Shown: positions 21,891 to 31,323 of the stretch, one piece after another
Numbering within the stretch: the stretch's first letter is position 1
Layout of the letters: each line of letters starts with the position of its first letter
NCBI GenBank assembly: GCA_022559845.1
Contig: CM040117.1
Coordinates: forward strand, 149,672,732 to 149,736,731
DNA: 64,000 nucleotides
Source of the DNA: Amorphophallus konjac
Taxonomy: Eukaryota > Streptophyta > Magnoliopsida > Alismatales > Araceae
Direction: 5' to 3'
The notes under the pieces: model-generated
Databases searched by the model: none
Seen by the model: only the letters and a program-made list of their open reading frames with translations
Told to the model about the DNA's origin: nothing
Made by a program: the position numbers and the translations under genes

Positions 21891-23331
21891 GGACCACTCT
21901 GCCTCGGTGGGTCCAGTCTCTGACCTGGTCCACTGCTCCCGTCACCCAGTCGATGTCGCTGCTCATGCCTCGAGAGGATCGCCCAATCCACTCATCGTCT
22001 CTGGCCGGGAACTCTACCTCAGGCTATTGAACTCCGCGCATCCTCATGATCAATCTGAAGTGCAGAGGATCGACGATGTTGAAGTACTGCAGCAAGATCT
22101 CTCGTCCTCCATACGCCAAGGCCGCCTCTACCCAAGGATGCCCGTCATGGTCCTCATCCCGGTATGGTGTCCAGCGCACCTGAAAAGTCAACATTCAATA
22201 TCAGCATTCATAAGCATCCAAAAGCTTTAAGAGCATTTAATTGCATTTAGAAGGGTTTGAGTTTAGAAACTTACCGATGCATACGGGAAGGTGTCCATGT
22301 CATCTTGAATCGCCCGCACTAGGCACCGCAGCGATCCTGTGTCCCGCACCGTCATCCACCGCCTCGCGATGGGTACCCAGTCCGGATGTACTTCCGTACC
22401 CCGCCCTAGGCCCGGAAGGTACAGGTAACTCCAAACATGCATAAGTTAGATGTCAGTATATCATAATCATAAGCATAAGCATATTCATAAGCATAAGCAT
22501 TTAGAGTCAAAGCATTCACCTGGAGAAGAGGTGTGAACCCGCCTAGCATGGTCTGCTGGTCGGTCGTGCTGAGGGAGTTGAACAAGAATGCTAATACTGC
22601 AGCTCCCCATGCGTATCTACCTGCCCCGTCCAGATCCTACAGTAGAGGGAGGAGTCTGACGCTCACTCCATCTGCCCTCGTCGTAAAAAGAAGCTTCCCG
22701 AATAGTAGTATCAGGAAGCGACGGAGGGTGATGTCCCCTTCTAGCCCCGGTCTCGCAGACACTCTCTCTCGTGCCCGATCAGTCAATCTCCCTAAATGCT
22801 TCTCTAGTAGCTCACTGATGCTAATCCCTGCTCCTCTCAGTCCCAGACTCTCCTGCAGAGTCGCCCGTGCCAGCATCGAAGAGTGTCGACCCCGCCTCAT
22901 CAGCTCCAGTCCCAAAAGCTCATCTGCCTGTGCTCGATAATTTGCATATGCCCATCTGGTCACTAGTGCTCCGTGCACTCTCAAACCCGTGATCCGGGCA
23001 ACATCCTCTAAAGTCGGGATCATATGGCCCCATGGAAATAAGAATGCCCTCTTGATCGGATCCCATCTATCATGGAGTGCGTACAGCAGCGCTGTATCAA
23101 TCCTCATCGCTTCTATGCTAAGGAGTTCCCCGAACCCCATTGCTACCAATCTTTCCCTCTAATAATCTGGTAAGGCCATATAAACTGCCCGGACTTGCAG
23201 CCACGACATGTGGGTCTTCCTCTTCCCCTGCATTCATTTAAACAAGTTTGAGTCAGTCGTCCATAAAATGCATCCATGAAAATAGTGCATTGCATTTTTA
23301 AAATCAGATATCATAACCTCTCTGTTTCCCT

Positions 23332-23405
23332 AGCGTTCGTCCTTAGACCGTTTCTTATCCCTTAGCGGTCGTCCCTAGACCGCCACATTCACTAGCTGTC
23401 ACTGC
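23332..23405. repeat. GCGGTC palindromes inside intron 1 of PMD-2 (A)
   Basis: Three units, the clearest CGGTC-GTCCCTA-GACCG near 23363. They lie in the 365-bp intron 1 (23228-23592). Intron 1 of the B copy also holds such units (59800-60260). Confidence 0.75.
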
Positions 23406-23954
23406 AACGACCACTAGGAACCCAGAGAATGGGCAATGTTTGCCTCATTTCCCCAATTCATGAAAATGGCCCAAATGGCCTACAAGTTATCTCAATGGGT
23501 CCCCAGACCCATTTCCCCTCCATTCCACATACATGCATGCATTCAAAAATTAAAAAATTAAAAAAATGGGTTTTTTAGGGCTCACGGCCTACCTCCGAGG
23601 GTCGCCCGGCCGTCGTCGTCACCAGAGCCTCCTCCGCCGCGAGAGCTTCATCCTCTCCATCTCCCCCATCCTCAGGGCCTTCGTCTGCCGTAGGGACTCC
23701 ATCTCCTTCTTCCAATTGTGCCGCCGGCCTTTCCTCCTCCGCCAGTGGGTTCACCGCCGCCGTCGGCGGTGTCTCCTCCTCTACTATCCTCCTTTGGAGG
23801 CGTTTTACGGCCCTCTTCTTCACCATTGTGGATGGTGGAGGCTCGGTCACGGTGGTCGCCGGTGAAGCTTTTGCCGGATGATGCGGTGGGTTGGTTGAGT
23901 GAATGGGTGAAATGGGGGAGCGAACGGGCATTTGCTATTTTTGAAATTTCCCAG

Positions 23955-24120
23955 AGATTAGCGGTCTATCGCTAGACCGCTACCAAATCCCTAACGGTCA
24001 TTTCCTAGACCGTCTTTTATCTGAGCCATTTTTCATCGAAGAATGTGAACCGCCTTGGCTAGCGGTCCATGCTTAGACCGTTATTCTGCTTCTCGCGATC
24101 CTTTCCTAGACCGTCTTATG
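23955..24120. promoter_or_regulatory. GCGGTC palindromes upstream of PMD-2 start (A)
   Basis: Four units within 300 bp upstream of the PMD-2 ATG (23826, minus). The best one is a perfect 7-bp-arm hairpin at 23960-23981 (AGCGGTC-TATCGCTA-GACCGCT). Likely in the promoter or 5' leader of PMD-2; a binding role is inferred. B has the same placement at 60865-61095. Confidence 0.65.
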
Positions 24121-25093
24121 GCTGATATTTTGAAATGATTGGAAATGATTTACTCTTGAAATGGTTCATGTCTTGTTTATGCTTAATGCTTATCTTACAT
24201 ATGAATGTTGATGCCTAACCCTTTTCATTGTCAAAATCTTTAATGGCCATCGCACATCGCCATCACGTTTCGCCAGGCAGGTAAGTATCTCGATCCCTAC
24301 TCCCTTAATGCATTAATATATGGTATTTATGATATATCACCTCGAGAACCGGCTAGTCATTCATGTGATTCCAGGATCTGATGTTCCCCTCTAACAAAAA
24401 TGATGATGATCTAGGTGCACATGTTTAATCTTTGGATAGGCCGTTAGGTTGGAAGAGTTGGGGGACGATGGTTCTTTCTTGCATGCCGTGATTGCAGATA
24501 GTGTCTTGACCTTGATTTGTCTGGTCTAGCAATACTATTCTCGGGTATCTTCCTATTTTATCTTTTCTTTGCATTCATTTTGATGATTTCTTTTATTTTA
24601 GCCCAGCATGCATCATGCCCATCTTTGAGCATTCATGTGCCCTCATCTGTCTGAAGGTGTCTCAGTAATGATAGATAACTATGTGTCCAAGGTCTTGAGT
24701 AAGGGGAATTGTTCCACTCTAAGTTGGAAGATTTTCTTCGGTCTATTTGCTCAGTTTGGTTAGCTGAGATTCCTGTCTGGAGTTTAGTTACTCGTCTCTT
24801 TACTTTTCCGCTTGCTCCGATCGCCTATCAACTGTGCGTTCTAGTGAGGAGGTTGGTCGTGTTTTCCTTTCCTTTAGTTGTTAGTTCCTCCAAACATGCG
24901 TCATTTGGTTTTGCCGTTCCTTGTGATTGGTCCGAAGTTTTCCAAAAAATTCCTATCACTCGTTGGTTGAGGACGGGTGTCGGTTTACCTTAACGCCCGT
25001 TTTTCAGTCCACTTCGCTTCATTTTCCGCTTCACCTCCATGTTCCATGTCGCTTTTGCTTCACCTCCGCTCGCTCCCCTACAAAGAGGACGTT
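24121..25093 (+). other. 3' untranslated region of element A
   Basis: No credible gene. Close match to B 61100-62048, including 'gagaaccggctagtcattca', 'gatgttcccct...aacaaaaatgatgatgatctagg' and a final pyrimidine-rich stretch before the polypurine tract. Confidence 0.7.
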
Positions 25094-25102
25094 AAGGAGG
25101 GG
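25094..25102 (+). other. Polypurine tract of element A
   Basis: AAGGAGGGG followed by CATC and the LTR start at 25107. The identical tract and spacing is found at 62049-62057 before the 3' LTR of B. Confidence 0.85.
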
Positions 25103-25106
25103 CATC

Positions 25107-25636
25107 TATTGACACCCGTTTTATGACCAATGAGTTGGGTCATCTCCTTATCTATTTTCATGATGTCCCGAATTATTTGCCGCTTATTGGGTCATTTTTG
25201 ATCAATTTTTGGGCCTAATTTTATGGGTCATTCTCCTTGGTTGGACTTAGCTCCATTGATTTCTCGTCACTTCACCTTATTGGGCCTAGATAAGGGCTAA
25301 TGAGGATTATTTTGTGGATTAAGTTACGGATTTATTAGCCTTTATCTCTTTTGCCATGTCCACTCCCCTAGCGGTATATCGTACGACCGCAAGGTGGGTG
25401 TTGGCAGTCCATCTCTAGACCGCTAATGGGCAGAGAGTCCTACTGGGTCTCTTTGATCTTATCTTCTTCTGGACACGTGTTCCCTAGTGGTCTATCGCAC
25501 GACCGTTTATTGGTGCTAGCGGTCTATCACAAGACCGCTAGTGGGAACAGAGAGTCCTGCTCTACGGTTCTTCCTCTGCTCGGTCGTGGACGAAATTGAG
25601 TCCTTCCTTTGATTTCTCTCTCACCAGAGGCTCCCA
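25107..25636 (+). repeat. Truncated 3' LTR of element A, fused to gag
   Basis: Begins TATTGACACCC (TG changed to TA) right after the polypurine tract. Nearly the same as 26857-27389 until CTCCCA at 25631-25636, then passes abruptly into Tat gag. The TATA, R and U5 parts and the 5' leader are missing. Best read as the single LTR shared by tandem elements A and B after a deletion. Contains GCGGTC palindromes at 25371-25540. Confidence 0.75.
25371..25540. repeat. GCGGTC palindromes in truncated LTR (A)
   Basis: Four units: 25371 on (CGGTA-TATCGTAC-GACCG), about 25408, about 25493 (TGGTC-TATCGCAC-GACCG) and 25519-25540 (AGCGGTC-TATCACAA-GACCGCT). Each pair is followed by an AGAGAGTCCT block. The same set is at 27118-27300. 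Confidence 0.85.
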
Positions 25637-26856
25637 GAATTCTCCACCAGGCTTTGCTGGGGCCGGATGCCCCATGTTCAGTTCCTCCTCAGGGCGAGCT
25701 TACTGTCGCCACTTCTTTATCTTTGGTTAGTGGGCTTGGGGCCTCATCTGTTGTTCCCATGAATCTTACCCCTGTCCAGCCCAAGGTCCTCTGCTTCACC
25801 AATCCAGAGGTGGGCCAGGCTTCTAGCTCGACCCATCAGATGCTCGATAAGGGGAAGACCCCGCTCTTGCCACCTTCTTACATGGATCCTTACGGGACCA
25901 CCTCTCCAATGCCAGAGGCTCTTGTAGGCCCGGCCGACTTCTTACGATCCCAAGCGAGGGCTGCACAATTAGCTCATGCGGATATGGGCCCATCCTTGGC
26001 CCATTATTCTTCTTACGGGCTACCCCCTCCATCTACCTATCCATCGGCTCCTTACACCGGGTCTGCCCTCCCAGTTTTGCCTCCTCCATCTAGGGAACAA
26101 GAACTTCTTGATAAGTGGGCTGCCATGCAACAGCAGCTTGACATCCTTCACAAGCGGGTCGGCCCACAATCCCTTGCTAATATCCCGATTCCCAATTTCC
26201 ATGGCATCCGTTTCCCTCCCTAGTCGGAGCTCCCCGCGTACCGGAAGTACGACGGGAATGGCAACCCCTTCATTCATATAAGGGAATTCTTGTGTGAGTC
26301 GGCGCAATTTCAATACGACGATCGCCTTATGGCATATATTTTCCGTCGCTCATTAGACGGGATAGCATTGGAATGGTTCTATGCTCTACCACTGGAGGAG
26401 GCAGAGAGTTTCAAGGTTGTTAAAGAAAATTTTATACAGAGATTCCAAGACCGGGTGGGCCCGGAGTATTCTTTTACTGATCTGGTGGCCGAGGAGATGA
26501 AGGCCGACAAGGACTTTGCTACCTATGCTGACAGATGGAGGCAGATGGCCTCCCGTGTGCCCGGGCAGATTTCGAAGGAAGAAAAGGTTAAGTTGTTGAT
26601 TTCCAATGCCACCCCCACCTTCCAGAACATATTAGCTTTGAATGACATTTCCAATATGCACCAGTTGTACAGCAGGGCCCGGTTTATCTAGACCAGATTT
26701 AAAGACTCCCCCATTCACTCCTTGTTCGAGGCCCAAAAGCCCAAGCCTGCCAGAAAACCTCAGGGCCCAATTACTAAGGGAGTCCAGACGAATGAGCAGG
26801 TGCAGGCTGTCCACTTCCCCAACCAATCCGCTCCACCTCGCTTCCAACAACCTCCT
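25637..26856 (+). pseudogene. gag: Tat gag, N-terminal and capsid part (element B)
   Basis: Structural protein forming the element's particle. One frame, with stops at 26221-26223 (probably a lost Trp) and 26689-26691. After a Pro/Ser-rich start it carries the retrotransposon Gag body: YRKYDGNGNPFIHIREF, then FRRSLDGIALEWFYALP near 26340-26395, and an F.QRF..R...SF.DL..E...D..F..Y..RW pattern near 26430-26540. The start codon is unsure because the upstream DNA is joined directly to the truncated LTR. Cut at 26857 by an LTR; continues at 28474. Confidence 0.85.
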
Positions 26857-27117
26857 TGTTGACACATGTTTTATGACCAATGAGTTGGGTCATCTCCTTA
26901 TCTATTTTTATGATGTCCCGAGTTATTCGCCGCTTATTGGGTCATTTTTGATCAATTTTTGGGCCTAATTTTATGGGTCATTCTCCTTGGTTGGACTTAG
27001 CTCCATTGATTTCTCACCACTTCACCTTATTGGGCCTAGATAAAGGCTAATGAGGATTACTTTGTGGATTAAGTTGTGGATTTATTAGCCTTTATCTCTT
27101 TTGCCATGTCCTCTCCC

Positions 27118-27300
27118 CTAGCGGTCTATCGTACGACCACAAGGTGGGCGTTGGCGGTCCATATCCAGACCGCTAATGGGCAGAGAGTCCTACTGGGTCT
27201 CTTTGATCTTATCTTCTTCTGGACGTGTGTTCCCTAGTGGTCTATCGCACGACCGTTTATTGGTGCTAGCGGTCTATCGCAAGACCGCTAGTGGGAACAG
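27118..27300. promoter_or_regulatory. GCGGTC palindromes upstream of Tat LTR TATA
   Basis: Four units (e.g. CGGTC-TATCGTAC-GACCA, TGGTC-TATCGCAC-GACCG, CGGTC-TATCGCAA-GACCG), ending about 200 bp upstream of the TATA motif at 27504. Placement like that of the GGTCGACC array in the LTR of E. Confidence 0.65.
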
Positions 27301-27503
27301 AGAGTCATGCTCTGCTGTTCTTCCTCTGCTCGACCATGGATGAACAAGAGTCCTTCATCCTTTGATTTCTCTCTCACCAGAGGCTCCCAAAACCTTCTGT
27401 TTGTTTCTGTGGACTCTTAGGAGTATTATCTTCAAGGATTATCTGGTTTTAAGTCTATTTTTGAGTCATTATCCCTCCAACTCGAACCTCGGGTTTTAGG
27501 GCC

Positions 27504-27513
27504 TATAAATAGG
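27504..27513 (+). promoter_or_regulatory. Tat LTR TATA box
   Basis: TATAAATAGG, 647 bp into the LTR. The 3' LTR of B has TATAAATAG at 62991 in matching context (GGTCTATAAATAGCACCC), so this is the likely LTR core promoter. Confidence 0.75.
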
Positions 27514-28009
27514 ACCCTTGAGTTCATGGCTTGAGAAGGAGATTTTTGGAGATTGTCACGAAGTGCTGCTGCGTTCTGGAGTCATTTCTAACCAAGGAGA
27601 AGCTGCATCCACGTCCACCAAGCTTCTAGTCTAGGGAGTACAAAGTTTCTTTGGTTCTAGTTGATGTTCTTTGGTCTTTAGTTTTGTCTATTGTTCCTTA
27701 CATCCATAGCATCTTTCCTCCTCTTTTCTCCATGTCCTCTGCATTCAATCACCTTTTCAAAACATCCTCCCATCTTTTTCACACCCCACGGGGGTTAAAA
27801 AACCTAAACCTCCCAGGTATTCACCCTTCTTTTATGCGTATTAGTTTAATTGCATTATAGTTACTACACTTGCCCAAGGGCTAATTGAGTTGTTTTTTCT
27901 TGTTGTCTACACTTTCTTGCAGGTTTACAAGACTTACTGCACGGGGCCCAACCTTTTTGGCTGGCCAGGGGGGGTGGAGATTAAGTTCCAAATCACTGTT
28001 CTGGGTGCT

Positions 28010-28095
28010 CTAGCGGTCATCTGGAAGCCTATTTTTAGGTATAAGGCAGTCTATCGTAAGACTATTTTCTACTGGTTCGTGGTTGTCTGAAAGAC
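28010..28095. repeat. Second palindrome cluster in Tat LTR
   Basis: Three imperfect GCGGTC/GACCG units (about 28013, 28048, 28083), more decayed than elsewhere, near the 3' part of the LTR or leader. Confidence 0.6.
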
Positions 28096-28473
28096 CGTTA
28101 TTTCTCTGTGCACATGGTTTTCTCTCTCCCGTGGACGGATGACTTCAACCTGCTCTTTCCAAGGTATTATTGTGGTTTTTACTACTTTAATTACTTTGGT
28201 GGCGATCACACATCTTTAGTTGGGTATTTGTTCATCTTTGTCATCATCATTACTTGCTCTCTTTATTTTATTTGCTCCACACCTACGGTGTGTGTTTTTA
28301 TTTTATTCCTTTGCTCCACGCCCCGGCGTGTGTTTTTATTTTTACTCTTCATAAACATTGATGGCATGCCCATGTTCTTGATTTTATGATTGTTTGAGTT
28401 AGGTCATTACTTGCTCATACACTTTCACATCACTCTACTATATTCACATTCACACTCATCTCATATCACCTCA

Positions 28474-28986
28474 CAAAAGAAACATCAACACTCCCCACAA
28501 CCCCCAATTCACCGCTCCACCAACTACTCAACCATCATTCCCCGCTCCTCAACAACCACTCCCACAACAGCCTCAATAGTCGCCACAATACCATAATGTC
28601 CCCCCACCAAATGGCTACGCACCTGCACGCCCGGGTCCCAAGAGAGCCCATTACCCTCCCCTTCCTGAAACCCTGCCTGACATCTTTTCATCCCTTATAC
28701 ACACCGATGACCTCCAACTGCCGCCGGAATGCCCGAACTGGAACCCCACCGCTGACCCGTCCAGATTCTGCACATTCCATCGGTAGCCTGGGCACACGAT
28801 TGAGAGGTGCTACCAGTTCCGTGATTTTGTCTACGATTTGCACAAGGGGCAGCGCATCGATTGGGCAGAGATGCACAAGTTGATCACAAAAATTAAAGAA
28901 AGAAGAAGATAGGTGCCGAGGCCGCAGTAGCCGGCGCCGCAGTAGCAGCAGCCACAGCAACCTCAACCTCAGCAGCAACAGCAGCC
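28474..28986 (+). pseudogene. gag: Tat gag, Gln/Pro-rich and CCHC-like part (element B)
   Basis: Continuation of gag after the LTR at 26857-28468. A Gln/Pro-rich stretch leads to a block encoding CPNWNPTADPSRFCTFH, then GHTIERCYQFRDFVYDLH around 28730-28855, a zinc-finger-like Cys/His motif of Tat Gag. An in-frame TAG sits in the Gln-rich part near 28577. Further shifts occur, and parts read in different frames. It is cut at 28987 by element C (duplication CAGCC) and resumes at 36460. Confidence 0.75.
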
Positions 28987-31270
28987 TGATGAGGGCATCC
29001 CTTGCCCCTCCACATTTTCTCCAGACTCGGATTGTTCGTCGGCAAGCGCCATTATGTTAGTCATGTATTTTTGAGTCTAGTCATGTAATCTTCACATTTT
29101 CTTTGAGTCAATATCATGTAATTTTCCCTTTATTTGAGTCATGTACCTAGGTTAGTGAGTCATTTTCCTAAGTATTGTGTCATTAGGTTGGTTTGTTAGG
29201 CTATTGGGCCCAATTCATTGGGCTTGGCCCAAGGGCACCCCTACCCCTTCGGTTATTTGTCATTGAGTCAAATGTCAGAGACTTTTGTGAAATGTGGGTT
29301 TCCTATATATAGGATCCCATTCCCCTCATTTTGAACTAATGAACCATTGCATGAATATTGAAATCCAATTCCAAATCCCACTAGATCTCTCTCTCTCTAA
29401 GGGGTCCCCCCTCTCTCTCTCTCTCTTCCCCAACCCCAAAATTCAAAATTTTCTCTCTCCTCCCCATTCACCTCTCATTAAGACCCCTCCCCTTCCCCAT
29501 ACACTCATTTAACTCCCCCCCAACCCCAAGGTGGAATCCCACAATCACTAGGCCACCCTCCAACCCCCAACTACCCCTCCTACTTTCCCAAGCACCCTTC
29601 CCACTACCCCAAGCACCACTCCACCTCCCTAGGCCATTTGAATTCAAGTTTCTCCTTCCCTCCACAGCCCTAGGTCGCCCAAGCCCCTTCCCCTTTGGTT
29701 AGGGTCGCCCCCCCCTCTCTCTCATCTCCACCATTCTTCCTTGCTCCTCTCCATCACCTCTCAGCCCTAGTTCGCAGTTGAAGACCTGCAGAAGACCAGC
29801 AACTTGCAGCAGCGACTCTGACCACATCCAAGCGAGTTTGAGGACCCAAAAGCTATCCACGGAAGCATCTTCCTGTGTTCTTCGCAATGGAAGTAGTTTC
29901 ATCTTCATCCGAGCGGTGTGCTGCCCGATAGCTCCGTTCTCCCACAACTGCGCAGAGCTGCCCCTGCTGAGTACCAGAACCGGAGTAGAAGCTTCACCAC
30001 AACAAACCTTCGAAGAATCAGTTCACGAGTTCTTCTGCAAAAATCTTCCTCGCCCTGTCTACTTTCACAATCAAGAAGCGGAACTTCAATCGGCATTCGT
30101 GATCCAGAGTTATCAATTTTCTCCCTCAGCTACGCGGGTCTGCTACCCACAGTCTGCACCGACCTATCATCATTGTTCAGAATCCCCTGGTCTCCTCTGG
30201 CATTGTTTAGCTTCTCTGTCAGTTTTTATGGGGAGAGGACTCATCCACGGTTCCAACGACTCTAGCGGTGCTTGATTCTGAGTTCGGGAGCTATTGGGGC
30301 ATCCTCTGCAACCTGCTATTGGAAACCAGGAGCTGCCAGTCTGAGACTCTGCCTCCCTATTCGGGCCTCCACCCAGACCAGCATCGGTGACAGAAGAAAT
30401 TAACAAAATTTATACGACTACCCCGGCCTCCTATGAATATTTTACAGGTGGTTTCGTCCACAAAAAAATTCGGTAGCAGTTACAGCAGTCAATTGTTCAG
30501 TCCCCTGTCAGCACTCACAGAACTGGACAGATTCGGCATCGGCTTCTTCTCTTGTGTTTTCATCGCTTTCTCCCCTCCCCGCTTGGCCGACTGAAGGCCC
30601 CTCCCTGTGTGGAGGTAACTTTTGGTTGTAATACATTAACCCCCACCCCGATATCCCCCCCCTTGCATGGGGCGTAGTGCTGTACTCCTTTCAATTTCAG
30701 GTTAAAGCGACACCGACGCGGCGTGCGGGTGCATACCCTCGCCTCCCCGCTCGCCCCCGTCTCCGGCCTGAGTCGGCGTCTTCACGCCGTCTAGGTGAGC
30801 TCCTGAACATCTCTCATTACTGTAATGGACTTGCTTAGCTTAGTATTGCTATAGTTACTCCGTCGGCGGTGAGAGAGTGTCCGATTTTAAATTGCCACCA
30901 AATTGAGTGACCACTGCGGGCGAGTTGTGAGAGCTTCCACTCAACCCACACCCTTGGTGTGTTGGCCGCCCATGATTTGGGCTTCCCTTGGCCCATTTGG
31001 GGTCCGCAATAATCTAGCCGACCCTTGGAGAACCAAGGTCCCGCCTCGGACCCTCTCCATCATCACCGAGTCACCTTCGGGCACTAACGTGCGCCAAGCG
31101 AGTGAGTCGCTAGTGTGAGTCCGCTGCCTAACCCGAATGCTTGCATACTTAGGTCCAAGGTCGGTCTCACATCAATTGGTATCATCATCATAGCATCCTA
31201 GTTGGTCTCACATCAAGTGTATCAAAACATGTTCATCACATCATCATAGGTCTTAGGTCGGTTTTACATA
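28987..31270 (+). repeat. 5' LTR of element C
   Basis: About 2284 bp. TATA motif at 29304. (CT)n tracts around 29385-29427. The right end reads ACATAA instead of ACATCA, so the exact last base (31269-31271) is uncertain. The last 120 bp contain repeated LTR-end-like blocks. Small open frames inside are repeated only because the LTR is. Confidence 0.9.
29304..29311 (+). promoter_or_regulatory. LTR TATA box, element C
   Basis: TATATATA in the context TTTCCTATATATAGGA, 317 bp into the LTR; the same motif is at 34486-34493 in the other LTR. Likely core promoter. Confidence 0.65.
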
Positions 31271-31285
31271 AGGTGGTATCAGAGC
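31153..31285 (+). repeat. Repeated LTR-end and primer-site-like blocks in C
   Basis: GGTCGGTCTCACATCA followed by ATTGGTATCATC near 31161, a second GGTCTCACATCA near 31203, then the true end GGTCGGTTTTACATA and primer site 31274-31285. The first two copies look like older LTR/primer-site junctions trapped inside the LTR. The 3' LTR has the same set. Confidence 0.65.
31274..31285 (+). other. Primer-binding site, element C (tRNA-iMet)
   Basis: TGGTATCAGAGC, 3-4 bases after the LTR end. Confidence 0.93.
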
Positions 31286-31323
31286 AAGTTCACAACTTGT
31301 CTCTATCAAGTTGGTCCTAGGGC

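Larger units (their letters stand above)
18497..23826 (-). pseudogene. Antisense plant mobile domain gene PMD-2, seven exons (element A)
   Basis: Minus-strand exons: 23826-23593, 23227-22520, 22436-22275, 22179-19425 (split by the miniature element), 19354-19262, 19188-19048, 18976-18497. Introns mostly fit GT-AG; the acceptor of intron 2 reads AT here (AG in B). Exon 1 is acidic and Pro-rich. Exon 2 is the PMD core (SWLQVRAVY..., MGFGELL, LLYALHDRWDP, FLFPWGHMIPTLEDVARITGLRVHG, then AWGAAVLAFLF). Exon 3 (VWSYLYLP) and exon 4 (WTP...HPWV...DWT...GRVV) match later PMD parts. Exons 6-7 are Arg/Glu/Ala-rich coiled coil with a basic tail. Stops at 23159-23161, 22637-22639 and 18701-18703 show decay. 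Likely founder of an element-borne gene; role unknown. Confidence 0.83.
1..25106 (+). mobile_element. Tat-lineage Ty3/Gypsy retrotransposon A (5' truncated by window)
   Basis: Interior of a Tat-lineage LTR retrotransposon; its 5' LTR and first part of gag lie left of the window. Order on +: gag tail, protease, G-patch, linker, RT, RNase H, second RNase H, integrase (to 14831), then about 10 kb with two minus-strand PMD genes, ending at polypurine tract 25094-25102 and the 3' LTR at 25107. The second RNase H after the Gypsy-type one is a known hallmark of the Tat lineage. Element B (25637 on) matches it along its length. E (265-9284) and a miniature element (19516-21890) are inserted in it. 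Many nonsense codons and frameshifts make it non-functional. Confidence 0.9.
26857..28468 (+). repeat. Probable solo LTR of the Tat family, inserted in gag of B
   Basis: Starts TGTTGACACATG, as the 3' LTR of B does (TGTTGACACC), and carries palindromes (27118-27300), TATA (27504), and a further palindrome cluster (28010-28095). No polypurine tract precedes it; instead gag runs into it, and gag resumes just after about 28468. The flanks CTCCT and CCTCA only partly match, so the right border and solo status are tentative. It could instead be the 5' LTR of B with gag rearranged around it. Confidence 0.55.

Noticed and set aside
23575..23931. Longer exon 1 of PMD-2 starting at 23931
   Set aside because: The ATG at 23826 aligns with the B start at 60710; the extension upstream is not shared and overlaps the palindrome-bearing leader.
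28469..28473. Clean target duplication for the LTR at 26857
   Set aside because: Left flank CTCCT and right CCTCA do not match exactly; kept only as a tentative solo LTR.
29778..30275. 165-codon frame in the LTR of C (also 34958-35455)
   Set aside because: LTR copies of each other, overlapped by other open frames, no recognisable domain; a real LTR-encoded peptide cannot be excluded but nothing supports it.
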